Assembly: GCA_937982565.1 (NCBI GenBank)
Contig: CALJLN010000042.1
Location: 1-64,000, forward strand
From: UBA2421 sp002343075
GTDB taxonomy: Bacteria; Planctomycetota; Phycisphaerae; Tepidisphaerales; Tepidisphaeraceae
DNA length: 64,000 nucleotides
Reading direction: 5' to 3'
In this document: positions 23,126 through 32,238 of the stretch, in pieces
How positions within the stretch are numbered: position 1 is the first letter of the stretch
Layout: every line of letters begins with the position of its first letter
Notes under the pieces: model-generated
Database searches by the model: none
The model's input: only the letters and a program-made list of their open reading frames with translations
What the model was told of the DNA's origin: nothing
Program-made: the position numbers and the translations under genes

Positions 23126-26055
23126 TCAGGGACGGATGCAATCCGCCGTGATTAATCTGCCCGCATGCGGATAGCCGGGAGGGATGCCGGGGGCGGTAAC
23201 CTGCTTGTCCTGCTTCTCCATCGCCGCGACGGTCAGGTTCAGTTCCAGAAACTGTGCCAGCAAGTCCTTCTTCGCACTGAACCCGTACGCCGCCAGCACC
23301 GCGGCGTCGAGGGCCGCGTGGGCGTCCTTCAGCGGGTGCTTCCCCGGCAACTCCAGCGTCCGGTAGACGGCCCGCAGCCCGCCGGTCGTCACCTTCAACG
23401 CCTCCGCCCGCACCCGCCGAACCTCAACCGCCGCCGACGCCACCGACTCGATCTGCTTCGCCGTGGGGGACTGGGGCCAGGGGAAGGTTTCGTAGACCGA
23501 TTCCGGCGTGTAACGAAATCGCTCCGTAAGTTTCGAACACTTCGTCACGAACCACAGCCAGTGCGTGTGGCTTTGGAGTATTCCGAAACTGTAATCGTCC
23601 TCAAAGGCGAACGCATAAACCGCATGGTCCGCGCGAATTGATGCGTCGACGAAGTTGAAGATCGGGCGTTTTGTAACGCCCGAGCAGACGATGTACCGAG
23701 TTAGATCCTTGAGGGCGCGGAGCATCACCGGTCGTGACCTCCACATCTCCCACCACTTCTCAAGATGCGCGTCACGACCTTCCGTGTTCTCAGCCGAATC
23801 CGATTCCGCTTTCGCCGCAACCTTTGGGAGCACATGCTGTTTCAAGTGCTGGAAGGCGCCCTGATACCTCTGCGCGTCCATCAAACTCATGCCGCCCAAG
23901 TCAATGACGTGTCTCGTTGGCGTGCCGTCACCCGTGACAATGTCGCGCCCAATCAGGAAGGGATGTATGACCTGCTTACTCGGTGCGTCCTCTGCGGAGA
24001 TGCGCTTGAATTCGTCGTTGGATAGCACGAACCCCTCGTATCCTGGAATCACGCCTTGAAAGCAACGCGGCGGACTCTTCGACGATTCGAGAATCGCCGC
24101 AGTCGTGACATCAGTCTGATCCGACAAGGCCGGATTGATGACGGAAACTTCGCGAACGGCAAGCTCATACTGTTTCGAGCCGACGACGCCTTTGACGCGC
24201 GGTCGCTTAATGCCCGGCGTCGGCGGCACTTTGATCCAGAGTCGCCGATGCTTTGGCAAAACCGCGGCATCGTGGGCCTTTGCCCAATTCACGATCGACA
24301 CGTGCACGTTGGCGTCGCCGCTCCACGGCTGATTGTCCACCGCTTCCAGAATTGTCCCAGTGGTGACGACGTAGTCGAGGCCCCCGACGCGGGATTGGTT
24401 GTTGCGGATGTTCTGTGTGCCGACTAGGCCCGCGCGCCCCACAAGCGGCTCGGCCTTCGTGCATTCGGGCAAATGATCGTGGGCACGGCGAATCCAGTAG
24501 ACGCAGTAGTCAGCCATGCCCGGCACGTCTTTGTACAGCTTGCGCAGCGCGTTGACGTAGTCCGCCCCGCGCTCGGGTTTGAGTAGTTTCGCCCCAAGAA
24601 AAGGGGGATTTCCGATGATCACGTCGCCAGGCGGCCAAGGCGTTTGGATCGCTCCGTTCGCGGGGTCACCCCCGGTCGTGGTCATCAGCGCGTCGACCGC
24701 GGAAAAGTTCGCGTCGAGGTTATCCAGCGGCAAATCCTTCTCGTCCGCGATGTGCAGCTCGTCGATCGCGAGCTTCCTGCCGATCATCATGCTGACCTTG
24801 GCCAGCTCGATGGCGAAGGAGTTGATGTCCAGGCCGAAGAACTGCCGGGCATTCACGTGATCCAGCACGGGCTGGGAGCCGGGGAACTCGCGCGCCAGGC
24901 GTTCGCGGATGTGCGTCTCCAGGCGCTTCATGTCGCGGTAGGCGAGGTAGAGGAAGTTGCCGCTGCCGCACGCGGGATCAAGCACGCGAAGACGGGCCAG
25001 GCGGGCGAGCAGCTCGTTGAGCCGCTTTTCGGTCTTGGCGGCTTTGATCGCGGCGTCCCACGGGTCGGAGATCGTCGGCTTGACGATCTTCATGATGTCG
25101 ACAGGGGAGGTGTAATGAGCGCCGAATGCGTGGCGCTCCTCGGCGTCCATGGAATCCTGGAAGATCGCGCCGAAGATTTCAGGCGAAACCTTGGACCAGT
25201 CGGACTCCGTGGCCCCGCGGAGTTGGGCCAGCTCGTCGGGATGAAGCTCGATGCGGGCGGGCTCGGCGAAGATGCCGCCGTTGAAATATCGAACGCCTTT
25301 GTAGCGACCGCCTTGGGGCGGGGATTTATCGTTCATCGCGTCGAAGAGACCGCCGAGCAGGTCGTAGCTGTCGGAGGGCTTTTTGCAGTCGGCGATGAGG
25401 CCGGCGAACAGGTAGCGGGGGAGCAGACCGATGTCTTCTGCGAACAACGCGACGAGCGATTGCAGGATGAATCGCTGCGCGAGGGGGCGTTCGACCTTTC
25501 GACGGACGAGCTTGCGGAAACATTCGGCGAGCTTGTCGGCGGCTTCACGCGTGACGGCTTCGCGATCGTTGCCGAACTTGGGCGGCTCCTTCGTCGGAAA
25601 CAGGAACGCGAGCGGGCCCCAACGTGTCGACAGCTCGGCGAGCTTCACCTTGTCCTTAGGGGAATCGATCTGGGTGATGAAGTCATAGACCCAGAATTCA
25701 TCGAAGTTGCACAGGACGACGTATTGGGGTCGGTCGGGGACGAGGCGGACCCAATAGTCGAAGGCCTGGCGGTAGTGCTTGGACAGGTCGGCCCCGCGCT
25801 TCTTCATTTCGATGAGCACGACGGGCTTCCAGACGTAATCGGCGAAGGAAGTGCCCCCGCCCGACTCCTGGTCTTTGCGGATGCGCATTTCCGCGGTGCC
25901 GCCGACATCCAGCGACCCCTTTTTCCGAAGGCTTGAAACATGCGGTCGAGAAAGATTTGCGCTTGGCCCTTCTCGTCGCCTGTAATGTGCGCGGCGGACC
26001 ACGTCACAAAGTCTTGGAGTAGGGTTTCTCTGCTTTGATGAATGATTTGTCCCAT
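23126..26055 (-). CDS. MmeI-like type IIL restriction-modification enzyme, frameshifted near its 5' end
   Basis: A single-chain restriction endonuclease plus adenine methyltransferase. The N terminus M-G-Q-I-I-H-Q-S-R-E-T-L-L-Q-D-F-V-T-W-S starts at 26055 and is read to about 25920. The frame then must step back one base at the A5-G4 run (T5 at 25920-25924 on the plus strand) to continue as K-K-G-S-L-D-V-G-G-T-A-E-M-R. Beyond it are the nuclease motif D-x9-E-M-K, exactly the MmeI spacing, the helical spacer with L-F-A-E-D-I-G-L-L-P, SAM motif D-P-A-C-G-S-G-N-F, catalytic N-P-P-F, and a C-terminal target-recognition region. If the 1-base step is real the gene is broken or depends on frameshifting; a homopolymer sequencing error is equally possible. 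An in-frame ATG at 26077 opens an unrelated N terminus. No separate methylase or specificity gene is nearby. Confidence 0.82.
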
Positions 26056-26169
26056 GGCCCGCCGGAATCATACACATTCGGCTCGCGGCGGGATAACTTC
26101 CTTACAACATCAGCGCAGGGCAAGGCCGCGACTCGGCGGGCGACCAAGCAACGCTTTCACAAGTAGCGC

Positions 26170-27837
26170 TCATCGTGGCTTTCGCCGCCGGATTGCGACG
26201 GCGATCCCCATGCCCGCTGCTACCCCTGCCGCCCCCGGCTCTGGAACCAGCACCGAAACCGATCCGAACGGGTTGTAGCCAACCGCATCAATCCAGACCG
26301 TGCCGCTCCAGTTCGGTCCGCCGCTGGTGGCGGGGGTGCTGCTGAAGTAGATCGCATCGAGAAACGCGTTGGGGCCGTTGATGGCGCCGTTGCCGGCGTT
26401 GAAGTTGTTCCACTGATCGGGGTCCGCCAAAGCCCATTCATACAGGTGCCACTCACCATCAGCGATCACCTGCTTGAACCCGCTGCGCTCAAGCCCGTTG
26501 CTCGTCGTCGTCCCGTCATCCAGAAGGCTCGCAACCCATAACGGGTCATTGCCTGGCTCCAGCCTGAGCCAAAATCCGAAAAACCCGCTCGAACCCATCG
26601 CCTTACCATCGTGCAGGTTGTTCCCCGCCGTCCCGCCGCCGGAGAGGAGTCGCATCTGCATCCGTGATGGCGTTGCATTGGTGTTGACGATGTCAAGTTT
26701 CAAGGCACTATTGCCGCTCTTGCTGTAGGTGGTATCAACCGACGAACTCGTGGCTGCGGCGATATTGCCGTTCGAGCCTGAACTGGTCGACGTAAACCGG
26801 CCGCGGGAGCCTTCGAAGTCATCAAACATCGTCGGCTGCGTGATGTTCGGCACGACGCCGGTTTGCCCGGGATATGGAATGGCCGGCAGCGGCACATAGC
26901 CGGCGCGATGCGTCGCGAACACAGCCAGACTGTTGGCAATCAGGCGTTCGGTGCCCGGCCCGGTCTGTGACGACCCGTCCGCAGGGCTATTGATAACTCG
27001 TGCGTTTTGCGTGCTGTCGTTACTGTCGTCCATCACCATCGTGGTCGACCCCCCGCCGTCTACATTGATGGCATCCCACGCGCCAAAGTCTCGCATGAGC
27101 GACGCCATCTCAGTGGTGAACATCCCTTCGCTGTAATCGCCTTGACGCCCGTCGACGGTGAGCAGGAACACCCTGGTCTGATCCTGACTGACCCCGATGG
27201 CGGTGTGCGGATTGAGCGTATTGGTGTAGCTGTCATTGGGCGCACTGACGACACCGTTGGTCAGGATGCGCTGGTTGCCGCCGATGGCGTTGTAAAGCGA
27301 GAAACCGCCGCTCCCCGTCGTGCTTCCCGCTGCGCCGGCGGTGCGAATCGAGGGAACATTGTTCTGCGTAATATTAAACAACGCCTCTCCCCCGGCTGCT
27401 GGAGAATAAACGTCGCCATCGCTGGCATTAATGTGAACCACGTCGGTGAAAAATTGCCCGTTCTGCGACGGGTACGGAGGCGCGGTATCGTAAAAGTCGC
27501 CGTTGATACCGATCTGCGCTCCGGCGGAGTTTACGAAGGCGCGCGTCGTCTGCCGGGTGACCTCGCCGGGAAGCGCGCCGTTGCCCGGCTGCATCCTGAA
27601 CGCTACTCCTGGCGTTGTGACATCCACTTCCAGGATGTTCACCACAATCTCGCGCGGAAAGATCGGCAGCGTGGTGGTGTCGCCACGGAGTTGGATGTAT
27701 TGGTGATGGGTCACCCCAACGAAAGGCTGCGCTGAGCGAATGAACGCTGCATGGGCAACCGGCGCGGCCAGCCCAACTGCCCCAGCCGAGAGCAGAACAT
27801 AGGCGCAGCGTGCGCCCTCAAAGCGCGAACAGTTCAT
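26170..27837 (-). CDS. PEP-CTERM phosphodiester glycosidase family protein
   Basis: A 555-residue exported protein. The signal peptide runs to about residue 31 (A-H-A-A). Residues ~60-320 are a NAGPA-type phosphodiester glycosidase domain with the family motifs G-I-N-G-D-F-Y-D and N-V-D-G-G-G-S-T-T-M. Residues ~345-520 look like a beta-sandwich of the carbohydrate-binding or LamG type. The C terminus is a PEP-CTERM sorting signal: V-P-E-P, a hydrophobic helix and R-R-R-K-P-R. It should be exported and processed by an exosortase encoded elsewhere. The natural substrate is unknown; the domain cleaves sugar-phosphate diesters in animals. Confidence 0.87.
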   Translation of the reverse strand: MNCSRFEGARCAYVLLSAGAVGLAAPVAHAAFIRSAQPFVGVTHHQYIQLRGDTTTLPIFPREIVVNILEVDVTTPGVAFRMQPGNGALPGEVTRQTTRAFVNSAGAQIGINGDFYDTAPPYPSQNGQFFTDVVHINASDGDVYSPAAGGEALFNITQNNVPSIRTAGAAGSTTGSGGFSLYNAIGGNQRILTNGVVSAPNDSYTNTLNPHTAIGVSQDQTRVFLLTVDGRQGDYSEGMFTTEMASLMRDFGAWDAINVDGGGSTTMVMDDSNDSTQNARVINSPADGSSQTGPGTERLIANSLAVFATHRAGYVPLPAIPYPGQTGVVPNITQPTMFDDFEGSRGRFTSTSSGSNGNIAAATSSSVDTTYSKSGNSALKLDIVNTNATPSRMQMRLLSGGGTAGNNLHDGKAMGSSGFFGFWLRLEPGNDPLWVASLLDDGTTTSNGLERSGFKQVIADGEWHLYEWALADPDQWNNFNAGNGAINGPNAFLDAIYFSSTPATSGGPNWSGTVWIDAVGYNPFGSVSVLVPEPGAAGVAAGMGIAVAIRRRKPR

Positions 27838-28017
27838 TTCAACCTCCGTCCAGACCGAGCAGGTCCGGGATCAGGCACCAAACTAAGGCTTCAACCGGTG
27901 CGGCAGTCGCTAATTATAGCAATCTTATGAAATACCAACCCGGGTTCCAAGCAAAAAATGCGCCGTTACAAATTGAACCCTTCGCGGACTGTACGGCAAC
28001 AGCGGGAAAGAAGGCTG

Positions 28018-28674
28018 TCAATCAATGGTGCGGGCGCGCCAGAATCCTGTAAAAATAGCAATGCTCGCCGCACAGCCCCCGACGGCCGCATGGAGCAGTA
28101 TGACCGGCCAAAGCGACGACGGCAGCGAGTAAGCGACGTCCTGCCCCAGCACGGTATGACGGTAGATAATCGGCTGTTCGAGCCAGATGCCCAGTTCGGC
28201 CAGCCTGCTGTTGATGGCGATCAGAGGATGATAACTCGAGATGACATCAGCAAGAGAGTCGTTCATCACCGGCGAAAGCCACACGGGTGCAGCCAGCCAG
28301 CCGGTCAGCACGAGAATTGCCCCCGCCGCGGCGAGGTCGGCGGGCAGTCGCAGCGCCCGTAACGCGTGAGCCATGCCAAAACCCGCAGCCGCAAAGGCAT
28401 AAAGCACCGCTGTGCACAAAAACCAGTCGAGCAGTGTCACCGAAGCCCCCGCAGCAGACAGCAACCATACGACAACGATGCAATCGGTCACGATTGCGGC
28501 GTCGATCAGCCGCTTCAGCAGTGTCGGCCCGTGCAGACACAACGGCGGCAGAAGCAACGCGACCACCCCGAACCCACCCAGCCATAGTCCCAGCGAATTT
28601 CCGACAGCGAGCCATAACGCCCCGACAGCGATGAGCGAGAAAATGGCGGATGGGAACGGCATGGCCTTCAACAT
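28018..28674 (-). CDS. Multi-spanning membrane protein of unknown function
   Basis: A 218-residue hydrophobic protein with about six predicted membrane helices (roughly residues 8-28, 30-50, 57-78, 80-105, 112-133 and 188-208). A 40-residue hydrophilic loop between the last two holds S-S-Y-H-P-L-I-A-I-N-S-R-L-A-E-L-G. I do not recognise the family. It is flanked by intergenic stretches and does not form an operon with its neighbours. Length and coding quality support a real gene. Confidence 0.65.
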   Translation of the reverse strand: MLKAMPFPSAIFSLIAVGALWLAVGNSLGLWLGGFGVVALLLPPLCLHGPTLLKRLIDAAIVTDCIVVVWLLSAAGASVTLLDWFLCTAVLYAFAAAGFGMAHALRALRLPADLAAAGAILVLTGWLAAPVWLSPVMNDSLADVISSYHPLIAINSRLAELGIWLEQPIIYRHTVLGQDVAYSLPSSLWPVILLHAAVGGCAASIAIFTGFWRARTID

Positions 28675-28683
28675 CTTACCTTG

Positions 28684-28863
28684 TCACCGCCGAGGCGCTG
28701 AGGACGCTGTGCATTTTAGAAGACTCAATCTGCGCACAACCACATGGTAGAAGGACACCATGCGTCTGCCTCGGGCTGCTATTGTGCAGGTATGGTTTTG
28801 TTCATGCGTGCGTCGGAGTTCAATGAAGCGGCCAGGGCGCTTTCTCTGCCTCTGCGATGAATC
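28684..28863. repeat. Dispersed repeat, inverted pair
   Basis: The left end TCACCGCCGAGGCGCTGAGG (from 28684) and the right end CTTTCTCTGCCTCTGCGATGA (to about 28863) are degenerate reverse complements of each other, 120 bp apart, in a 278-bp gap without a gene. The layout mirrors the pair at 17346-17500 though the sequence differs. Confidence 0.5.
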
Positions 28864-28952
28864 ACCATGGCGAATGAGTCGGCGGTCGCAAGAGTACGGC
28901 GATCGCGGCGCGGTGCTCGACGAAGAATGCGCACCGTGCCGACTGAGGGTCA

Positions 28953-29969
28953 TCACTGTTTCGGATCACTGGCTTTAAGGATGTCGGGCCCAGGCTTTGG
29001 GTCTGCCTCGACAGCCCCGGGGCGGGGCGTGGTCATGTCCTGATATTTTCGTTCGATTTCGTCAATCAACCGTTGAATTCGGTCGGCTTCGTCAATCAGC
29101 CTTTGCTGCTCTCTTCGCAGCGCGCGGAGCACGTCGTATTGCGCCTGGGCCGCGGCTCGAAGGGCCTGATCATGAGGCGTGACGCGCTTCTCCCACAACT
29201 GCTGGAGTTGGTCGACCTTGGCTTGGTCGATTGTGGTGTCGGATAAATTTTGAGCCGAAGTTGAAGGCACGTCCGGGCTATCAGCGCCCGCGGGCCCGCC
29301 GACAGGCTCCAGGATCATTATCACTTTTTGCCCCATCTCGGGTGCCGTGTCGGGGTTGATTTGCCATTCGAGCGTATCGTTTGCGTTGGACGCGAGTTGG
29401 GGCACGTCGATCGGCGATAAATCAAAGTTGACAAGGCTCACGACATAACCGGTGACGTCCGCGGCATAGCGGCGGTCTTCGAGGATTCGGCTGCCTGTGA
29501 ATACGAACGGGGCATCGGGCATGGGGGTCTGTTTCTGCATCGAGCGCAGTAACTTCCCCGCGGACAACTTCATGGTTTCGCCCGACTTGGCAAACTCGAC
29601 CGACACCCGAACCGGCGGGCCATGGGGAGGGGTCCACCGCTGCGCCGCGTCGCTAAATGTCGCGGGCGCGCCGGGTTCCAGCCCTAGCATGAGAAGGGCC
29701 AAATGAATGTCAGAAGGTTTGGCCGGCGTGCGTAGGACCGACTCATGTTCCGGCCCCCCCACCGCGACGCAGAAAAACTCAAGCGGAGCGTCCACCCGAA
29801 TTGCCTCGCACTCCACGCGCACCTGCTTTGCAGCCAGATCAACCTCGATAAACTTGAGCCTCGCTGGCTCCCCGGCCCGCGCGGCACCGGCAATGACGGC
29901 TGTGAGCACTAACATAGCAACCACGCATCGCTGTGACATCAACCGCCGGATATATGGAGATACCTGCAT
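28953..29969 (-). CDS. Secreted YdjY-domain protein
   Basis: A protein of about 338 residues with a signal peptide (C-V-V-A-M-L-V-L-T-A-V-I-A-G-A-A-R-A) and a YdjY-type domain: I-E-V-D-L-A-A-K-Q-V-R-V followed by G-G-P-E-H-E-S-V-L and H-L-A-L-L-M-L-G-L-E-P-G. The last ~110 residues contain a long coiled coil rich in Arg/Glu/Gln. An upstream ATG at 30137 is in frame but would overlap the divergent acyl-CoA dehydrogenase gene and put the signal peptide deep in the chain, so 29969 (or 29939) is preferred. The YdjY domain is frequent in planctomycetes and of unknown function. Confidence 0.8.
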   Translation of the reverse strand: MQVSPYIRRLMSQRCVVAMLVLTAVIAGAARAGEPARLKFIEVDLAAKQVRVECEAIRVDAPLEFFCVAVGGPEHESVLRTPAKPSDIHLALLMLGLEPGAPATFSDAAQRWTPPHGPPVRVSVEFAKSGETMKLSAGKLLRSMQKQTPMPDAPFVFTGSRILEDRRYAADVTGYVVSLVNFDLSPIDVPQLASNANDTLEWQINPDTAPEMGQKVIMILEPVGGPAGADSPDVPSTSAQNLSDTTIDQAKVDQLQQLWEKRVTPHDQALRAAAQAQYDVLRALRREQQRLIDEADRIQRLIDEIERKYQDMTTPRPGAVEADPKPGPDILKASDPKQ

Positions 29970-30108
29970 TCTGGGGAGTGTAACCAAAACGGGTGTAGAA
30001 TTTCCCATGCACCTTTCAATTCCTGCGAACGCCGGGCAACCCCTGCATTTTGATGATAAAATCGGGTAGATTGATCGGTCCGAAACTACTTCGGAGGAGC
30101 CAACCATT

Positions 30109-31290
30109 ATGAACGCGGATGAACAGAAGAAAATCATGGCCGACGTCGAGGCCTACTGCCAGGAACTTCGGCCGATCGAGGAAGTGTGCTACCTCGAGCA
30201 TAAATTTAATGAAGCGATCGTCTCGCTCGCGAAGAAGCACAACATCATGGGCATCCCCGTGCCTAAAGAGTTGGGTGGCCGGGGTGCAGATTCCCTCACA
30301 TACGCGCGCTGTCTGGCGCGCATTAATCAGGAAGGCACCGGCCCGCGCACGTTTTTCAGCGGGCAGACTTCGATCGGGCAGTTTCCGATCCTGAAATATG
30401 GAAGCGTGGCGACGAAGAAAAAATACATTCCCGCAAGTTGCAAAGGCGACGCGATTCTGGCTTTCGGGCTGACCGAGCCGGACGCCGGGAGCAACCCGCT
30501 TGAGGGCACGACAACCTACCGCCGCCAGGGTGACAAGCTGATTTTGAACGGCGTAAAGTACCTGATCAGCAACGGCACCATCGCCACCGCCGTCAACGTC
30601 TTTGCGTTCCCCGAGGGCGCGACCGGCGCCGACCGCCGGATGAGCGCGATTGTCGTTGACACTGCCGGCGCAAGCTTCGAGAAAGAGCAGTTGCACGCCA
30701 AACCCGGTATGTTTACCAGCGACACGGGCATGTTTCAGATGACCGAACATGAAGTGCCAGCGGAAAACATGCTCGGCGAAGAGGGCAATGGCTTTCGCAT
30801 CGCGATGCACACACTCGTCAGCGGACGATTGAGCGTTGCGAGCGGCTGCCTGGGCGTGATTGAAGACTGCCTGATCGAAGTGCTCCGCTACGCAAAGGAA
30901 CGCCATCAGCATGGCAAGCCGATCGGTAAGCATCAACTGGTGCAGGAACACATCGCGATGATCGAGATGGCGCGTGCAACCAGCGATGCAATGATCGAGC
31001 GCGCGGCGATGGCTAAAGAGGCCAGCGAACTTGATCCCAAGAACTCCGAAAAGCTGAAAGAGGCCGATTTTCGCGTCGCGCAGGCGAAGTTTCATGCGAG
31101 CAACGCCGCGTGGCAGGCCAGTGACCACGCGGTGCAGGTCTTCGGCGGCCGCGGGTGGAGCGAGCTTTACCGCCCCTTCCGCCACCTTCAGGATTGCCGA
31201 GTCTGTCGGATTTATGAAGGCACCGACGAAATCATGAAAATGAAAATCGCGACCGCGTTGCTGGGGAAGGAATATGAGGCGTTCAAATGA
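30109..31290 (+). CDS. Acyl-CoA dehydrogenase
   Basis: A 393-residue flavoprotein of the acyl-CoA dehydrogenase family. It has the N-terminal helical domain, the beta-domain FAD-binding motif G-L-T-E-P-D-A-G-S-N, the C-terminal motif R-x-x-x-A-S-G-C-L-G and the Q-V-F-G-G-R-G-W segment. The R-I-Y-E-G-T-D-E-I end carries the probable catalytic Glu. GGAGGAG lies about 12 bases before the ATG. The substrate chain length cannot be told; with no etf or thiolase genes here it may serve fatty acid or branched amino acid breakdown. A REP-like hairpin follows its stop. Confidence 0.93.
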   Translation: MNADEQKKIMADVEAYCQELRPIEEVCYLEHKFNEAIVSLAKKHNIMGIPVPKELGGRGADSLTYARCLARINQEGTGPRTFFSGQTSIGQFPILKYGSVATKKKYIPASCKGDAILAFGLTEPDAGSNPLEGTTTYRRQGDKLILNGVKYLISNGTIATAVNVFAFPEGATGADRRMSAIVVDTAGASFEKEQLHAKPGMFTSDTGMFQMTEHEVPAENMLGEEGNGFRIAMHTLVSGRLSVASGCLGVIEDCLIEVLRYAKERHQHGKPIGKHQLVQEHIAMIEMARATSDAMIERAAMAKEASELDPKNSEKLKEADFRVAQAKFHASNAAWQASDHAVQVFGGRGWSELYRPFRHLQDCRVCRIYEGTDEIMKMKIATALLGKEYEAFK

Positions 31291-31296
31291 TCTCCT

Positions 31297-31340
31297 CCAC
31301 TCCCTCGCCCGGTACTCCGGGAGAGGGCCGGGGTGAGGGT
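31297..31340. repeat. Dispersed hairpin element, copy B
   Basis: CCCTCGCCCGG-TACT-CCGGGAGAGGG forms an 11-bp stem with one mismatch (31302-31327) and is followed by GGGGTGAGGG. It is the reverse-oriented relative of the element at 1141-1180. Its place just after a stop codon suggests it may also end transcription. Confidence 0.75.
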
Positions 31341-31404
31341 TCTTACGGAAGGCTCATCAACAACCTCTTCGCCACCAACATGCCTCGTTCTGCCGTATTG
31401 CTGC

Positions 31405-31753
31405 GTGCAGACCCCTGTAAACGGCTGGCAAGTCGCGTTGCTTGTGAGTGCTCCGTTTCCTCTCTGCGCAATCTGGCTCATCAACATCATTGAAGCCGTA
31501 ACGGGCGATCCTCCAAACAGCCTTTCTTGAATTTAAGCTCTATCCCTATTTAACGGCGGTTGCGATAGCGAGTTCCCTGGCTTGGCTGGCTGCAGCGGTG
31601 TGGCAGGTGAGGCACCTCAAAAACCGGCGTATGACAATCATGATGCTTTGCTGTCTGTTGACTGCATTCACGTTAGTTTTCGGCATCGAGTTCATTCGCG
31701 GCCTTAACATTCATCGGGCGGGTGAATACTATCGCGAACTCTGGAGCAGGTAA
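31405..31753 (+). pseudogene. Small membrane protein gene with an apparent frameshift
   Basis: Two overlapping frames together read as one hydrophobic protein of about 115 residues. From GTG at 31405 the first frame gives M-Q-T-P-V-N-G-W-Q-V-A-L-L-V-S-A-P-F-P and ends at 31530. The second frame, open from 31502, continues F-L-E-F-K-L-Y-P-Y-L-T-A-V-A-I and ends at TAA 31751-31753. The joined chain has three hydrophobic helices, about 10-30, 48-68 and 76-97. The last base of its stop is the first base of the cupin gene's ATG (TAATG), which argues that the downstream part is or was translated. A net +1 shift between about 31505 and 31528 is needed. Family not recognised. Confidence 0.5.
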
Positions 31754-32100
31754 TGGAGCTTTGCAACTGGCAAAAAATCACGCCCGAGCAGACCGCAGTG
31801 GGCGCTCGGCGCGATTTTTTCAAAGGTAAGACGGGCACACTGGAAAATCTGTCAGTTCATGTGTCCACGCTCAACCCCGGCAACACGCCCCATCCGCCGC
31901 ACCAGCACCCAGACGAAGAATTGATCATCGTGAAAGACGGCGAACTCGAAGCAACCGTCGAGGGCCGCACCTTCGCCGTGCCCGCCGGATCGATGCTGCT
32001 CATCGCCCCAAACGAATTGCACGGCTGGCGCAACGCCGGCACCACGGCGGCGGTCTATTACGTGATGCGATGGGTGACAGCGGGGCAAGCAGAACCATGA
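31753..32100 (+). CDS. Small cupin-domain protein
   Basis: A 115-residue single-domain cupin. Motif 1, H-x-H-x-D-E-E-L-I-I-V-K-D-G-E, and motif 2, P-x-N-E-L-H-G-W-R-N, are complete, so a metal can be bound by the His/Glu set. Such small cupins are often isomerases, dioxygenases or sugar-binding proteins; no substrate can be named. Its ATG overlaps the TAA of the upstream small membrane gene, suggesting translational coupling. Confidence 0.87.
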   Translation: MELCNWQKITPEQTAVGARRDFFKGKTGTLENLSVHVSTLNPGNTPHPPHQHPDEELIIVKDGELEATVEGRTFAVPAGSMLLIAPNELHGWRNAGTTAAVYYVMRWVTAGQAEP

Positions 32101-32238
32101 ATGCTCCCGCCTCGCCAATGCACGTTCGTAAACCTCCGGGGCGATTAAGTCGAATCCATCAAACAGGATGCTTCCATCGCGAATGTACGCGGCACAATGC
32201 CTCGCGGGTCGGTCAGATAGGTTTGAAACAGGATTCGC

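Noticed and set aside
24644..25936. 430-codon frame opposite the MmeI-like gene
   Set aside because: It is antisense to conserved methyltransferase and nuclease motifs; its length is explained by high GC and codon bias of the real gene.
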